Made by a program: the position numbers and the translations under genes | The notes under the pieces: model-generated | What the model was told of the DNA's origin: nothing | The model's input: the letters and a program-made list of their open reading frames with translations, nothing else | Database searches by the model: none | Shown: positions 11,701 through 23,850 of the stretch, in pieces | How positions within the stretch are numbered: position 1 is the stretch's first letter | Layout: every line of letters begins with the position of its first letter | Assembly (NCBI RefSeq): GCF_963662255.1 | Contig: NC_085050.1 | Location: forward strand, 8,799,334 to 8,863,333 | From: Cinclus cinclus | Taxonomy: Eukaryota > Chordata > Aves > Passeriformes > Cinclidae | Length of the DNA stretch: 64,000 nucleotides | Direction of reading: 5' to 3'

Positions 11701-14700
11701 TACATGAATCATAACATGCTGGTTTGTCAGAACTAGTTGATGCGTCTCGTGGTGTTCTGCAGCAAATTTGCTTCTTAATGATTTCTGCTAAGTACTGCAA
11801 CTGTTGAACACAGATGTGCTGCACACTAGATATCAGTGTAAGTAAGGGTTGAGTCAGCATGCTGGCTGTATTCATGTGCAGAGCTTTTGCCCTCTGGAGC
11901 TCTGACAAGCTTCTCATGAATGTTTTTCTCTTGACTGTTGTTCGGCTTCTGGCAACTTCTGTTTTTCCTGCTTTTTTTTCATATTATTCATCAAATTATT
12001 TCATATCTAAAAGCTGGTTTATCTATATTCGGGAGTCACAAAAGCCTTGTAACTCTCCTTGTAATGGTTTTTCTTTCTCAGCTTTCACTTTTTTATATCC
12101 CTGATAATTGACATAAAGATTTAAATGTTCTCTGAAGTTGTATAGTCCAGTAGCTTTTCAAAGGAGTACCAAGGGCTGACTTGTGGTATCACTGACGTAG
12201 GTGTATTTTTTTTCTTCATTAAAACATTTCCAGTCTCAAGAGTGTGGACTACACTAGAATAATTCAGGCTAGGCTGGGAAAGGTTAATGTTTGGTAAAAT
12301 GAATTGCTAGTCTGCAGAGTTACTCAGTTGGCCAAATCAGGTGTTGGCTGCCTTAATAGGGATATTTGAAGTTAAATTATCATCACCTTGCCTTTCCTTG
12401 TGCTGGTTTTTATTTGGTACTCTGGCACCCTTAGTAAAATTAAGGATCTTTTTGCATAGGAAGCCTTCACAATTTTCCCTGTTGGTGACTGTTGCAGATA
12501 ATCAGTAATTCATCTGTCAGTGTCTGTCCTACAATCCTGGGACTCCCTGGCAAGCAAGTCTGTGTTTGGATGTACAGCTATGTTCTGTTCAGTGTCACTA
12601 GAGATGTGTGATTATGAAATGAAAAATTTAGATATTTGCCCATTTCTTAAGCAAAGCAGTCTTTCTTCTAGGTCAGGGAGGGATACTATGGTAGTTTTTC
12701 ATCTTTTATCTTTATAGTTAATAAAACTAGTTGGTGGACTTTATTCATTCCTCCCCCATTGAGAAATGTTTCACTACTGCTTCACGCTAAACCATAGCTA
12801 CCTATAGAGTAGGAACCTTTAAACTTTTCCCTTTTGCCCATCAAACATTTACCTATTTTCAAGCTATTGATTCAAAAGTCTTTGAAATTAAGTTTTGTAA
12901 AACTGATGGCAAAATACTGGGTTTTTTTCCTCCAATCCAATAATAATAGACTGTGATAACTGCTTGAATGTTGCTGTGCCAGTGAGCCTGGAATTGTGTT
13001 GCATGTTACTGATTATTTTCCTGCCTGCTGTTGGGCCTGCTAATTTTGCATTCTTCTTGCTCCAGTGCTAGGAAGAATACTCTTACCTTTAATCTTTTTA
13101 CAAATACCATTTTAATATGCTTTTTTTAGAGGTCATGCTTTCCTACTACAAAGGCTCTTGTTCTTTGGGGGGTTATTTAAAAATGAAAACTAAGAAGTCT
13201 GCAAAGTTCTTATCTTCCCTTCTATTAGAAAAGTTTCCTGTTCACCTCCACTTGGGTGTCAGACTGTGGTTCATGACTGTGGACAGGGACCATCAGTGAT
13301 CTTGGGCCAGCCCAGCTGGAGCACAGCAGGCCCAGGCATGCTGTGGTAGAGGACACGTCTGCATTTCTTGGTCATGTTGTTATTGACCATAAGTATGTGG
13401 ATGTGGTCATCATGTCCAAGAGGATTCCTGAGTGTAGTTCTGGGTAATCATTCATCTGATTCCAAGACCTCCCTGGACTGTTTCTTTCAATATTAGACTT
13501 CCATAATTCATTATTACTATTATCGTATTTCAGTACTTAACAAGTACTTTGATGAAAAAATAATGTAATATACCTGTTTTTCTGGAGTATCTTCTGCTTT
13601 ATTGGGTGTATGCTTTGGTTTGCTTCAGTTTTGCAGTAGCCAATATCTTGCAGGGCTTATAGCATTTTGGTCCAGGAGTTCTTGCTTTCAGGTGGTGCAT
13701 GGCACCGGTGTGTCCAGAATATAACCAAAACAACCTTTTCTGTGAGAAACCAGGGAGTATTTTGCTTAGTTTCTTGGTAGTGTGCTTCTGATGCCTTTAA
13801 AAATGCTCATGGGTTTCTTAAAGCAAATGAAAAATAGTGATTATGTTGAAATAAATCTCATAGGCAGGAATGATGACACTGCCAAGTAGAACTGTTTCAG
13901 TGTGCTCTTCCTCTGAAAAACTGGGTTGTACCAGATGTTAACTGGGTATAATGTGGACTTAGGAGAGGATTAGGGAAGGGATAAGTGTTGATAGTTCACT
14001 TGCTGTGTTTTACATCATAATATCTATGTGCTGTTTTGCAGAGGCTACTGTCTCTGCAGAGGCTGCAGTCACTCCTGCCTGTGTTAAGGAGCAGTGTTTT
14101 AAGCAAACCCCAAAATCTTGCTGTGCTAGAGTGCTGGCCACGGTGTTGTCCTGTCTGATAGTGTTTGCTTCTAGAGGATGAGGAGGACTACAGTGCACGT
14201 GTACAGTAATCTTCCTGTGTGCCTTTGGAGGTTTTACCAGTCCCCGGGTGTCCTGCATCAGATTTTGTTTGTTACCTACTGCTGAATGTCTCTGATACGT
14301 TTATCATCATTCTTTCCCCTCATCCACCAGACATTTGACTTGTACAATGGCTTATCATTAAGTCAGTTTGGGTTAGGGAGGAAGGATCCTACATTTTCTC
14401 TTATTGAAATCAGATCATTTGCTATCTGTTGAACTAAAGGCATAAAGAAATTATTCTTCCTATCTGCAAGTCACTTAGGATTTTGAAAGCATCACTCAGC
14501 TGCCAGCAGCAGTTCTCTCACCAATTCAGCTGTGTCTGGGAGAAGAGAGAAACAGCTCAGGCTGTGACTGGAGGTTCACTGGGGCTGTAGGGAGGGAGGT
14601 TTTGAGCAGAGAGTGGGACTTGACAGTGCTGCCACCAAAGAGTGGTGGTGGGCGATGGCAGTGGGAGCAAGGCAGAGCTGCTCCAGGCACTGCTGTGAGA

Positions 14701-17700
14701 GAGCTGTGGCAAATGGGTTTTGGCTTGAAAATGCAGGCAGGAGAACCAGTGGCATGGACAAGACATCTAGATGGGTTTTGGGAGGAGTAGCAGGCTTAAG
14801 TTTGTTTAGGGTTACTCAGATACTGACAGACATTTCAACAAACTTATTTTTTCACCTACCTATATAAAAATAATTGATTCAAGTGGTATGGAATACAATT
14901 ATTATACTAGGACCTTGTAGAAGTAAGTGGAGCTGTAATTGTCTCTTGGTAGCATAGGGTTTTTTTCTGATTTGTCTTTCCTAATGCACCTGGGAAAATC
15001 AGTGCAATTTATCCTTGCTGTTTTCCTCTGGGAGGAATTTTGATTCCATCTTGCCTTTTTTTTTTTTCCTTTTCAGTTTAGGGTTCAGTGATGGTGAATT
15101 GAATCTAAATTTCCTTCCTGTGCTTTTCTTTTCTTGAGCTCTCCTGAGATCTTGCATCACTCTCACTTTCATGATGTTTGTGTGGCTTCACAAGGCTTCA
15201 CTTGCGAGACAGATGGGGGTGTGTTGTCTAGTAATGTGTCACTCAGCCTCCTGAAGGTCTGATTTCAATAGTGACAGGCTATTAGAGCAAATTATGGCAG
15301 TCTCTGAGTACTTATTTTCTAATTGCTCAACTGGTTCTTCAAGGTCGTTCCAGTGTAATCAGGCAGTATTGTTTAATTTTTTTTTCCCTCTTTCTTCATG
15401 CTTTCTGGTATAAATTATGCTGTTGCCAGGATGTTACATGCCTTATTGTCCAGTTTTGGAGAAGGTGGGTTTGTGTGACAGTAACTTCCAAGAAACACAA
15501 GATGTATTTCCCAATATATTTTCTGTTGTAGATAAAATTAATACTAAGAACAGAAGTACTTCATACACACACTTTTCATTATGGTGAAGAGTGCTTGCAG
15601 AGATTCAAATGTTCTTCATCATCCATGTCAGCCTTCATTATGGCATTTACCTTCACAAAGTAGCTTTTTAGAACACAAAACATGAAAATAATTTTAAAAG
15701 GATACTCAGGAATTAAAAAATAAGGCTTTTTAAATGAAATAAAAAGTTAGGGTAATCCAGAAGTGACAGCTGTCTAGCTTGTCGCTTCCACTTGAATTCT
15801 CTGCCCACAGAGTTATATCTGTCAACATATGGCACAGTAACTAGATATTGGAAGGTCCTTCTGCCAGTCTCTTTAGTTACATGAAGAATTTAGTGCTATT
15901 AGCTAACTTTGTCATCTCAAGCACTTTCTTGTTAAAGACTTCGGATGGCTGTAATTTGTCTTTTGAAAGCATAATATATAAATTTTAAAAATAATTTTCT
16001 TCTCTAGTACTAGTGAAGCACAAAGCAAGCATTAACATACTGAAATTATTAGTGCAACTCTGAGATCCTTGAGGACTCTTGGCTAAATCTCATCTACTCT
16101 TGATGGTTTGCTAATTTTTCACTTGTCCATTTTCTCTCTATTGTTTTTTTCCTAGCAGTGCTTTGCTTTGAAGCAGATCTTCTAATGAATATTCCATAAA
16201 GGCCTTTTACTGGGAGAATATCTTTAAGTTCCTCCCTCATGAACATAAACATACTAAAAATAATTTTGGTGATTTTTGCCTTGACTTTAGGTTATTTAAG
16301 CTTTTTTCTTTTTCTTTTTATGCTTCTATTTGTTTACTTACTGTAGCCTTACAGATCCTGAGAGCCTCCTTGCTTCTCCCTAAATTATTTGTGAGACTGT
16401 CCCATATTTTCTTTCTGTTTTTTAACTTGCTATTGTTTGAGCCTCATTTGGACAACTTTTACAAGATTCTTCTAATGTTTTTTCTAATATGTTATTTATC
16501 CATTTCCTCCTTCCTTGCCTGTCATGTCATTACTCATCCCCATTTAAGTATGTTTTTTCTGTAATTTTTATGGTTCCTCTAGGCCTCTCATACAATGTCT
16601 TCTATCTCATTGCCTACAGACAGTTTTTGATTATTCTCTTGGTTTCCTCCTATTTGTCCAACTCCTTCTTTTAAATTCCTTGGTGTTTGTTCCTCCTGCA
16701 GGTATTTAGGTCACTATTAAATTCTGGGGATGGGTTACACTAATATTTGTTAGCAAATGCTGCACAGTGCTTAGGATCAAGGGATGTCTTTTCTGACAGC
16801 TTGTTCCATGATGCAGTCATTCCTGATATTCAGTATTTTGTCTTGGCTTCCTGTGACATTTAGTGGTTAAAAAAACTTCCCAATGTTTTTGCCTTTTGTA
16901 CCATTTCTGAGTACCTTTAGGTTGGTCACTCAATGCCTGCATTTTTCAATGTGATGGCTCATGTGTTCCTCATTATCACTGTCTTGAATGTAAAGAAGGT
17001 AAATGTACTCCCTTAATGAATAAGTAATGCCTTTGGATAAATTTCTTTTTTTTTTATTTTCTCCAAAAATGTGTTTTTAACTGCAGATAACTATTTCATT
17101 CTAAGCTTTTGTACTTGTTTCTTTGTTTTTGAATGTCTATGCATGTCAACAATCAGTGGACCTCCAGACTGGAGGATGTTCTTTTCTTGATGAAGAAGAC
17201 TTCTTTCAATCAAACAACCCTTATTTTTTTTTATATATGCATATTCTTTTGGAAGGTGTCTAAATAAAAACAGGGGACTTGTTCCACATCAGTATTTTTG
17301 TTCCCATAATTTTAGACCTGAGATGCTTGACTTGCGTATGAGGTCTTTTTTCTTAAATATCTACTCTGGAAAGATAGCATAGGGTATGGAAGTGAAGTGT
17401 GATTTCTTATTTGTATTTTTTCTAGCAGTGATTTGGCAGTCCCCCACTTTGCCTTTGGAAAAATTCACCTGAAGGCAGTGTCTTTGCAATAATCTCCCTG
17501 TCTCTAAACTGAGCAGGTGGGAATGCTGTGAGATGTATAAACTGAAGGATGCTCCTTTGCACTGAGGACAGCTCCAGTTAGAGTTGATGGTTTGGCCACA
17601 GGGCAGAAATGTTTTTTGAATGCTGTCAATACAAACATATAAGATGTGGGCGTTCTTGGTCAGATAGACTGGTTTTATTATGGTCTGTAGAGTAGTCTTA

Positions 17701-18596
17701 GAAACACTAATACCCAACAGCAATAGGTGGGAAACTGGAGGGCAAAAAAGAGTTTAGCAAAAACATGATAAAGGTGGAACAGAGGCATGAGAATTGAGAA
17801 AATCTGAAATGCAAAAGCTCAACCAAGGGTTAAGAAGAACAGACTAAAATAATTGACTGACTTTATTTCTCCTTTCCTGTTTTTCAAAAATTTCTCTTTT
17901 CCCGTTTTAGAAATGTCTTTTCTTCAAGTTCTTATGATCTAGAGCTCTTCATTGTCACTGACTTGAATTCTCACATTGTCTTGACTTTCCTCTTGATTTA
18001 GTGTCCTCAAATAATGCTGTGGGAGAACACTTGGGGCTTGTAAAGGGCAGTTCATTGCTGTCTGGTGTAGTCTGTGTAGCACTTGTGTAGAAGAGATCTC
18101 AGAGGTTTCTGTGTGGGTTATAACCCGGGGCAGGAGGGAAGCTGCTGCACTGGAATAGCTGAATGCCACTGGGAGGCTTGCTGTGGAATACTCTTCTGGT
18201 TAATACTGCTTATTTTTCTAAGCAATATGGTATTCAACTTTCAAAAAGCAAGTATCTTTGTTAATTGTTTTGATTTACAGTACAAGTTTAAAAGCTAAAT
18301 GCAAACAATCAAATAGTGAAGGAAGAATGTAGTTTTGTTTATGACTTTTCTGTTTTCAGCTCAAAGTTGCTGCTGAAACAGCTATAGTGCAAAAGTTTAA
18401 AATCCAAACTTTAGCATCTGTAGAACTTTTTTACAAAAGAAAATGAGATTTCACCATCTTCGCAGTTGAACAATGATTCAAATTTCAAAAGCTGTTGAAT
18501 CAATCTTCAGATACTGAGGATGATTTTAATTTTTATAAAGCTCTTCTAGCAATTACCTCAGCTATTGTCACCAGTCTGTTGTTACTTTTTTTCCAG
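2721..18596. other. Large intron or 5' region upstream of exon 1
   Basis: Nearly 16 kb without a supported exon. T-rich low-complexity stretches occur at about 4231-4310. The part to about 4.4 kb may be a continuation of the old CR1. Several short GC-richer islands (about 6460-6640, 13260-13450, 14510-14800) stand out from the AT-rich background but I cannot assign them. Small open frames here have no conserved-looking product. A short coding exon could have been missed. Confidence 0.55.
4571..4589 (+). repeat. (GT)n microsatellite
   Basis: About nine and a half uninterrupted GT units in the large 5' intron. Confidence 0.95.
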
Positions 18597-18662
18597 GTTT
18601 CACTGAATGGTACACAGTTTACAGACAGTTCTGTTGGATCAGAATTCACAGGTGTTTCTCAG
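18597..18662 (+). CDS. FAM193A: FAM193A window exon 1 (residues 1-22)
   Basis: A 66-nt phase 0-0 exon with a T-rich acceptor (ttttttccag) and a strong donor (CAG|gtatgt). It encodes VSLNGTQFTDSSVGSEFTGVSQ in two parts: VSLNGTQFTDSS and VGSEFTGVSQ, a short Ser/Thr/Gly-rich stretch. The frame upstream is intronic, and the downstream frame joins directly to TPFTFGLGQ in the next exon. It is the most 5' exon I can support; no convincing exon is seen in the 18.6 kb before it. Because it is small and has no motif of its own, it is supported mainly by its splice sites and by phase agreement with exon 2. Confidence 0.8.
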
Positions 18663-19559
18663 GTATGTGCTGTCAAATTTTGTGGGTATATATAAAGGCA
18701 GAATTATTTGCTAATGGGATAAGATATTAAACAGTATTAAAGGTACTAAATCAAACTCTTCAGAAAGATTGCTATGTGAGATTGGCATATTGCTAATTGA
18801 AGTCAGTTTCTGATTATTTCCTATTCAAACTTTAAAAAGCATTGGAAACTTTTTTTTTTAAGTGAAATTTTATTCTTATAGTATGCTTGAAGTTGGATAT
18901 GGATGTTAAAAAAAAAAAATCTATGCAGTTCTATGGCAATAGAGTTATTCCTGGAAATAAATCTAAATACATAGCAGAGATGCAGTTATTTCTGTTCCAG
19001 CTTGTCCTACTTCCAGCTTTCATTTATGAATGTTATATCTGAACATGTTTCAGAGAGAAAGTGAGACTTGGTGTTTTCTTGTAGAGATGCATCCCACATT
19101 CTTTGAAGCTTGACTACTGGAAAAATATCTTGCTTTTCACAAAATATGCACTTTGCTTTGATGACACTGAAGAGACATAAAAATGCAACCTAATTGTGAG
19201 CTTTCCTAATCCAGCAGGAGTTTACTGCCCCTGTTGAAATGGTCACATGAAGAATCACTGCATTCTCATGTTTTAAATAAATAAGACACTGCAATTTATA
19301 GCTTCATTTTAGTAGGATAAATTCATAACAGGTATGATTATGATTATGGTCTAGATTTTGTCAGAGTTGCAACTTTCATTCTTGATTTGCATTGTGCTCG
19401 AGGAACCAAGGGCTTTAATGTGAGGTTCACATCTGTTATTAAGGGCCCAGTGGGGAGATTGTTAGGGTTTTACTGAGTCTGGCCAGAACCAAGACTGTTG
19501 TTCCTGCTGTGTTTGCCATGGCTTTTTAATGATTGTAGTGCAGCTTTAAGCAAGCTACA

Positions 19560-19594
<35 letters not shown>

Positions 19595-20785
19595 CTGAAC
19601 TTTTCTACAAGTCCCTGCAGAGTGGTTGTGTTTGCCACGACCTTTACCTTTGCAAAAGAGTGTCAGGTTGTCTTAGCTTTTGAACTTTTACATTTTTGTC
19701 CTCTTCTTTTCCTACTTGTTGGAAGATGTCCTGCAAATGAAGTTCATAAGGATTTGCCTGCAAGATAGCTATGAAGATGTCATCTTCCCAACAGGGACTT
19801 AATCTGGCTTCAAAAACAATTAATTTAAGAAAACTTTCAGGGCTAACGGATAAGCAGCCATGGCCTCCTGCATGCAGGGGTTTTAGGCATGAATGAGATC
19901 TTCAGTTGAGTGCAGGTCAGCCAAGAGGAATGTCTAACTTGGGAAATCTGTTGGTGCTTGTAGAGCCTATAAAAGAGTTGGTCAGTCTTGACCTTTCAGC
20001 TGGCAGAGGGAGTCTTCCTGCATGAGAAGGTTTTCTTAAAACCTGCAGTAGACTCTGGGAAAGATTGTCTTCTTTTTCCTGCCTTAGTGCTTAGTGCAAA
20101 TTCTAGAAGTGGCAGCAGTGAGTAAGGGTTAGCTGTTCTTACTAAATCTGTTAAATTTCTCATGAACTTTTGAAAGATAGGAAGATATTTGTGGAGATGA
20201 AATTGGTGTGTCTTTTGGGGTTTTATGTCTAAAATTCTTAGTTCTCCTTTCCATATTGCAGAGTCTTACAATAGGTGAGTTTTACAAATGTGAAGAACAC
20301 AAAAATCAGAGTAGGTAATGCTCTGCTGTTTTTCTTTAGATGTCAGCAGAAGAGAATTTATTTGTTGTTGCTCTAAAGACAAGAAGAGAGTGAATTATGG
20401 TTTAGCTTGGACTGCTCCTTTGCACTAAAGAGCTATTCAGCTGTGCTTGTGCAGTTCAGCCTTACAAGATCTTTAAAGCTGTATTTTTTTGTTAGTATTG
20501 AGATTGAAGCAGCATCAAGAGCAATGCCTGGATTACTTAAAGTTTGCTTTTTCTTTGACAAAGAATTAAACTATTGTGATGCTTATATAGAAGATGTTGC
20601 TAATTAAGGCAGACTTGGTAGTTGTAATAAAATTGGGCAAATCCATGACTCTGCCATTACATGATATTTTGTTCCAGTAATCTTCTCTTATTTGGGGGTT
20701 TTGTTTTCTGTTTCAGATATCAGAATAGCTTTTCTGATATGTATTCTGTGAATAACCAGTTATCTATCAAAACATTTGTTTGCAG
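18663..20785 (+). other. FAM193A intron (2,123 bp)
   Basis: Contains an (AC)n microsatellite and AT-rich filler. No exon or repeat family was recognised. Confidence 0.85.
19563..19593 (+). repeat. (AC)n microsatellite
   Basis: About 15 uninterrupted AC units, preceded by an interrupted copy (acacaaacacac). It is long enough to be polymorphic. Confidence 0.97.
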
Positions 20786-21031
20786 ACACCATTTACCTTT
20801 GGCTTGGGCCAAAGGGCACCATATACGACTGGCGAGCATTGTCTTCTTTGTAGAAGTGAACGAAAAGATACTTCGCTTTCAGAGAGCGGAATAAAAAATT
20901 CTAGCAAAACAGCACTTTCCTCATCTCCAAAAGCAAACAATATGCTGCATCTTCCACTGTGGGTATGTCCAGACTGTCGGAGAACAGTCGAAAAGGAGGA
21001 GAGGCATGCTACAATAGAGCAGTCTCTTGTG
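20786..21031 (+). CDS. FAM193A: FAM193A window exon 2 (residues 23-104), CxxC pair region
   Basis: A 246-nt phase 0-0 exon (acceptor tttgcag, donor GTG|gtaagt). It opens TPFTFGLGQRAPYTTG and carries two Cys pairs, CLLC (C41, C44) and CPDC (C83, C86), 38 residues apart, an arrangement that could bind zinc like a ribbon or treble-clef knuckle. Between the pairs lies a Ser/Lys-rich linker. After the second pair the sequence becomes a charged helix (RRTVEKEERHATIEQ). Metal binding is inferred from the spacing only. Confidence 0.95.
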
Positions 21032-23256
21032 GTAAGTTCAAGTACCTCAGTAGAATGAGAAGATGCTTAATTATGGGCTGCATGTCATTTTTGCTTTGGA
21101 ACCAGTAGAACTGAAAATGTGTAAAAAGCATTTTAGGCAATTTTGAGTTGGTTTTATTTAAACTGAACAGGGAAGTTATTCCAAAAGTAAGGAGTTCTGG
21201 CTGTGAGTTGTGGAGTCTTAAGGAGAGCAAGGTTTGGATCTGTTTTTTACTGAGTTTTTTGCTTTTAATTCACTGGATCTCAAGCTTTGTCCTTATCCCC
21301 TGTACTTAACTACAATTTCTACTTTTACCAACATGACCTTACTCATTAAACGTTTTTGTATTCTGCCTGCTCATATTGCATTTTCCTCTCTTCGTGAAGT
21401 AAACTATCTGAATTTTCCTTCTTTCAGTGGGCTTCTTGAGTCACTGCACTTGCACTGGCACCTCCCTGCAGATTTGAGTTTTGCTGTCTTTTCTTTCCTG
21501 TGTTTTTTAATAAAGAAGCACAACCTTGCATAGCATGAATGCAACAGTTTCCTAGTCTTGGTAGCACTGCAAGTACCAAATTAATATGTGGTGCTAATAT
21601 TTCAAGTTGTGGATTCAACCTCATGTAAGAGCTGTGCTTAGTGTTGCAGGAAGATACCACAAGTTCATTGACAGGTCCAGTAAAACCACATTAGAGGTAA
21701 ACTGTTACTGCAGAACCAAGTTTTCACAGCTGTCCTGGGAAGTCACACCCTTGGGATAGTTGGAAGGTACTGTAGATTGCAGCTGACATCTCCATGCAGA
21801 GAGCTAACAGGCTGTGCACACACCCGTGGGCACATACACGTTTTTATTTCAGTAAATCACTGTCAAAAAAGATTGTATGGAGGGTGTTGTTAAGCTTGTG
21901 TTAAAAGTATAGTTAAGGACTTTTCTGTAAGGAAAACTTAAGAGTATATGACTTGTATGCAACTTGTGTGTACAGATCATGTTGCTAGTAACAAAGGTAG
22001 TAAACTAATCAAGAGAGGTTACATCTAAGGGAATTATAGGGGTAGTAGGGTGGCAAACACCTCCTAGAGTTCAAAGCACAGCAAGACCAAGGCACATTAT
22101 GGTTCAATTGAGTCAAATTTTTAGATACATTTAAGCTCTGTTTAAGAAACTAGTTAAAAAAAATACTGTCCTAGGTGTGCCAGGAAGGCAGGATTTGTTT
22201 CCTACACATTTTTTTAAGTTACAGATACTTCAGTAGTAGAAAGAAAATTTACATTGCTTTTTTAATTTGGCAACTGTTTTCTTTTTTAAGAGGAATTTTT
22301 AAAAGCAGACAGCAAATCGATTTTCCAAGATTGGAAGCTTGACTTAAAAACACAACTATATGAATTAGGTTACTAGTCAAATTCGAGAAGCAAGCTGGGA
22401 AAAAAGCCAAAGTTAGCTAAAAAAAAATTTTTACTAGTGACTGCAAGTACAGGTGGTTTGCTGTAGATGTTCCTGTGTTCAGACTGCTATTGCTCTCATT
22501 AGCTTGCTTGGTAGCAGCTGCATGCAGGTTTGTTCTTACCTATGTGCACCTTGATCCAGGATTTGGGGCACAAAAAAAAAAACAACTTCAGTCACAGTAC
22601 TGATGTGAGAGGTCTCTTCCTGGTGCCAGGGAAATCTGGTGGCAGACTTGTGAAGGGTGCAGGAGAGAAGCATGGCATGTGCTAGGGCTGGAGCACAGAG
22701 AAGAGAGAGAAACTGGAGATGAAAATAGCAGCAGTCTTGGGTGAGTGTCTGTGTCATCTGCTAGAATTGAACAGCACTGTGCACAGGAGAGCCATTTCCA
22801 ATGGCAGCAGCTTTCTGACATCCATTGCTATGAAATACTATGTCTGGCTGTTTCAAACAAGATGTTATGATTTTTACTAGAAGAGGTTGTTAAACTCTGG
22901 AAGCCAAACGTACTAGTTACATGGAACTGAGGAGATAGTGCTGCTTTATGATTTGAGTGAGGATGATGCAAGCCTTCCTTTAGCTTAGTTCATTGTTTAT
23001 GCTGGAGTACATAAAGGTGATAATTATAACCAGTGTACTTTGGTCATTAGAAATGAAGCTCTGTATCATTGGTTGTCTCTTTCCATCTCTTGCATTTATT
23101 AGGCTTTTGAAAGACTAATTCTTTGTTCCTGATTGAGTGTCCTCCCAGAATATATGCAGCCCGAAGAATTGCCACTTTAATATTTGCCTGCCTAATAATA
23201 TCTCAGACCTTACAAACTGAAGGCTACCTTTTTGGTTGTTTTTTTCTTTTTTTCAG
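21032..23256 (+). other. FAM193A intron (2,225 bp)
   Basis: AT-rich, with a purine-rich and somewhat GC-richer stretch around 22.6-22.8 kb. Nothing assignable is seen. Confidence 0.85.
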
Positions 23257-23423
23257 AGCCAAGATTTCCTTTTGCACATGCCTCTTGGAAACAGTGGATC
23301 ACAGCAGGAATCTGTAGGAGGAGGAAGAATAACTGTTGGTGCACAGACAGTGCCTGCTGCAGATCTGAGCAATTCCTCTCCTTCAGACATAGCATGCAAC
23401 TGTGAGGCCTGTAATGAACGCAG
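23257..23423 (+). CDS. FAM193A: FAM193A window exon 3 (residues 105-160)
   Basis: A 167-nt exon starting in phase 0 and ending two bases into an Arg codon (CGC AG|gtaaga). The first two thirds are a Gly/Ser/Gln-rich linker. The end is CNCEAC followed by NER (C151, C153, C156), a third Cys cluster that could pair with those of exon 2. The acceptor has a long T tract just upstream. The intron to exon 4 is only 259 bp. Confidence 0.95.
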
Positions 23424-23682
23424 GTAAGAACTGAACTCAACCTCAGTAGCACGGTGGTTGTTGTCAGATTTTGGCAGTGTTCTGGCTTGTTTGTAGGTGC
23501 ATGCTTAAACTCTTGAAACAGGTTGTCTGACAGTAACTAATTTCTGAGTGGCAATATTCACCCGGTATCATACTTTATTTTAGGCATTTTCAGATATATT
23601 TTTTTTTTCTGAAATAGTAGCGATCAATACACCTATGTGATGTGTACAAGTAGAGGGTAATTATTTTTGTCTTCACATGCAG

Positions 23683-23850
23683 AGAAAATTCAGCAGAGCC
23701 TGAACGTGAACCCCAGCAGCTTCAGAATTACTGGTCTGAAGTCAGATACATGGTTCGGTGTATTTACCGTCAAGCTGGGACCCCTTTGGCTGATGACCAA
23801 GACCAGTCGTTGGTACCAGATAAAGAAGGAATGAAAGAGCTGGTGGATAG
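23683..23850 (+). CDS. FAM193A: FAM193A window exon 4 (residues 160-216), conserved helical core
   Basis: A 168-nt exon completing an Arg codon (AG+A) and ending AG|gtatat within another Arg codon. It encodes the highly conserved QNYWSEVRYMVRCIYRQAGT and then a Asp/Gln-rich stretch (PLADDQDQSLVPDKEG). The aromatic, amphipathic pattern suggests a folded helical segment. This is one of the most recognisable parts of FAM193A and supports the gene call. Confidence 0.97.

Noticed and set aside
16140..17100. T/C-rich stretch that looked like another old LINE
   Set aside because: No translated motif or family-specific block could be identified on either strand; the resemblance is only compositional.
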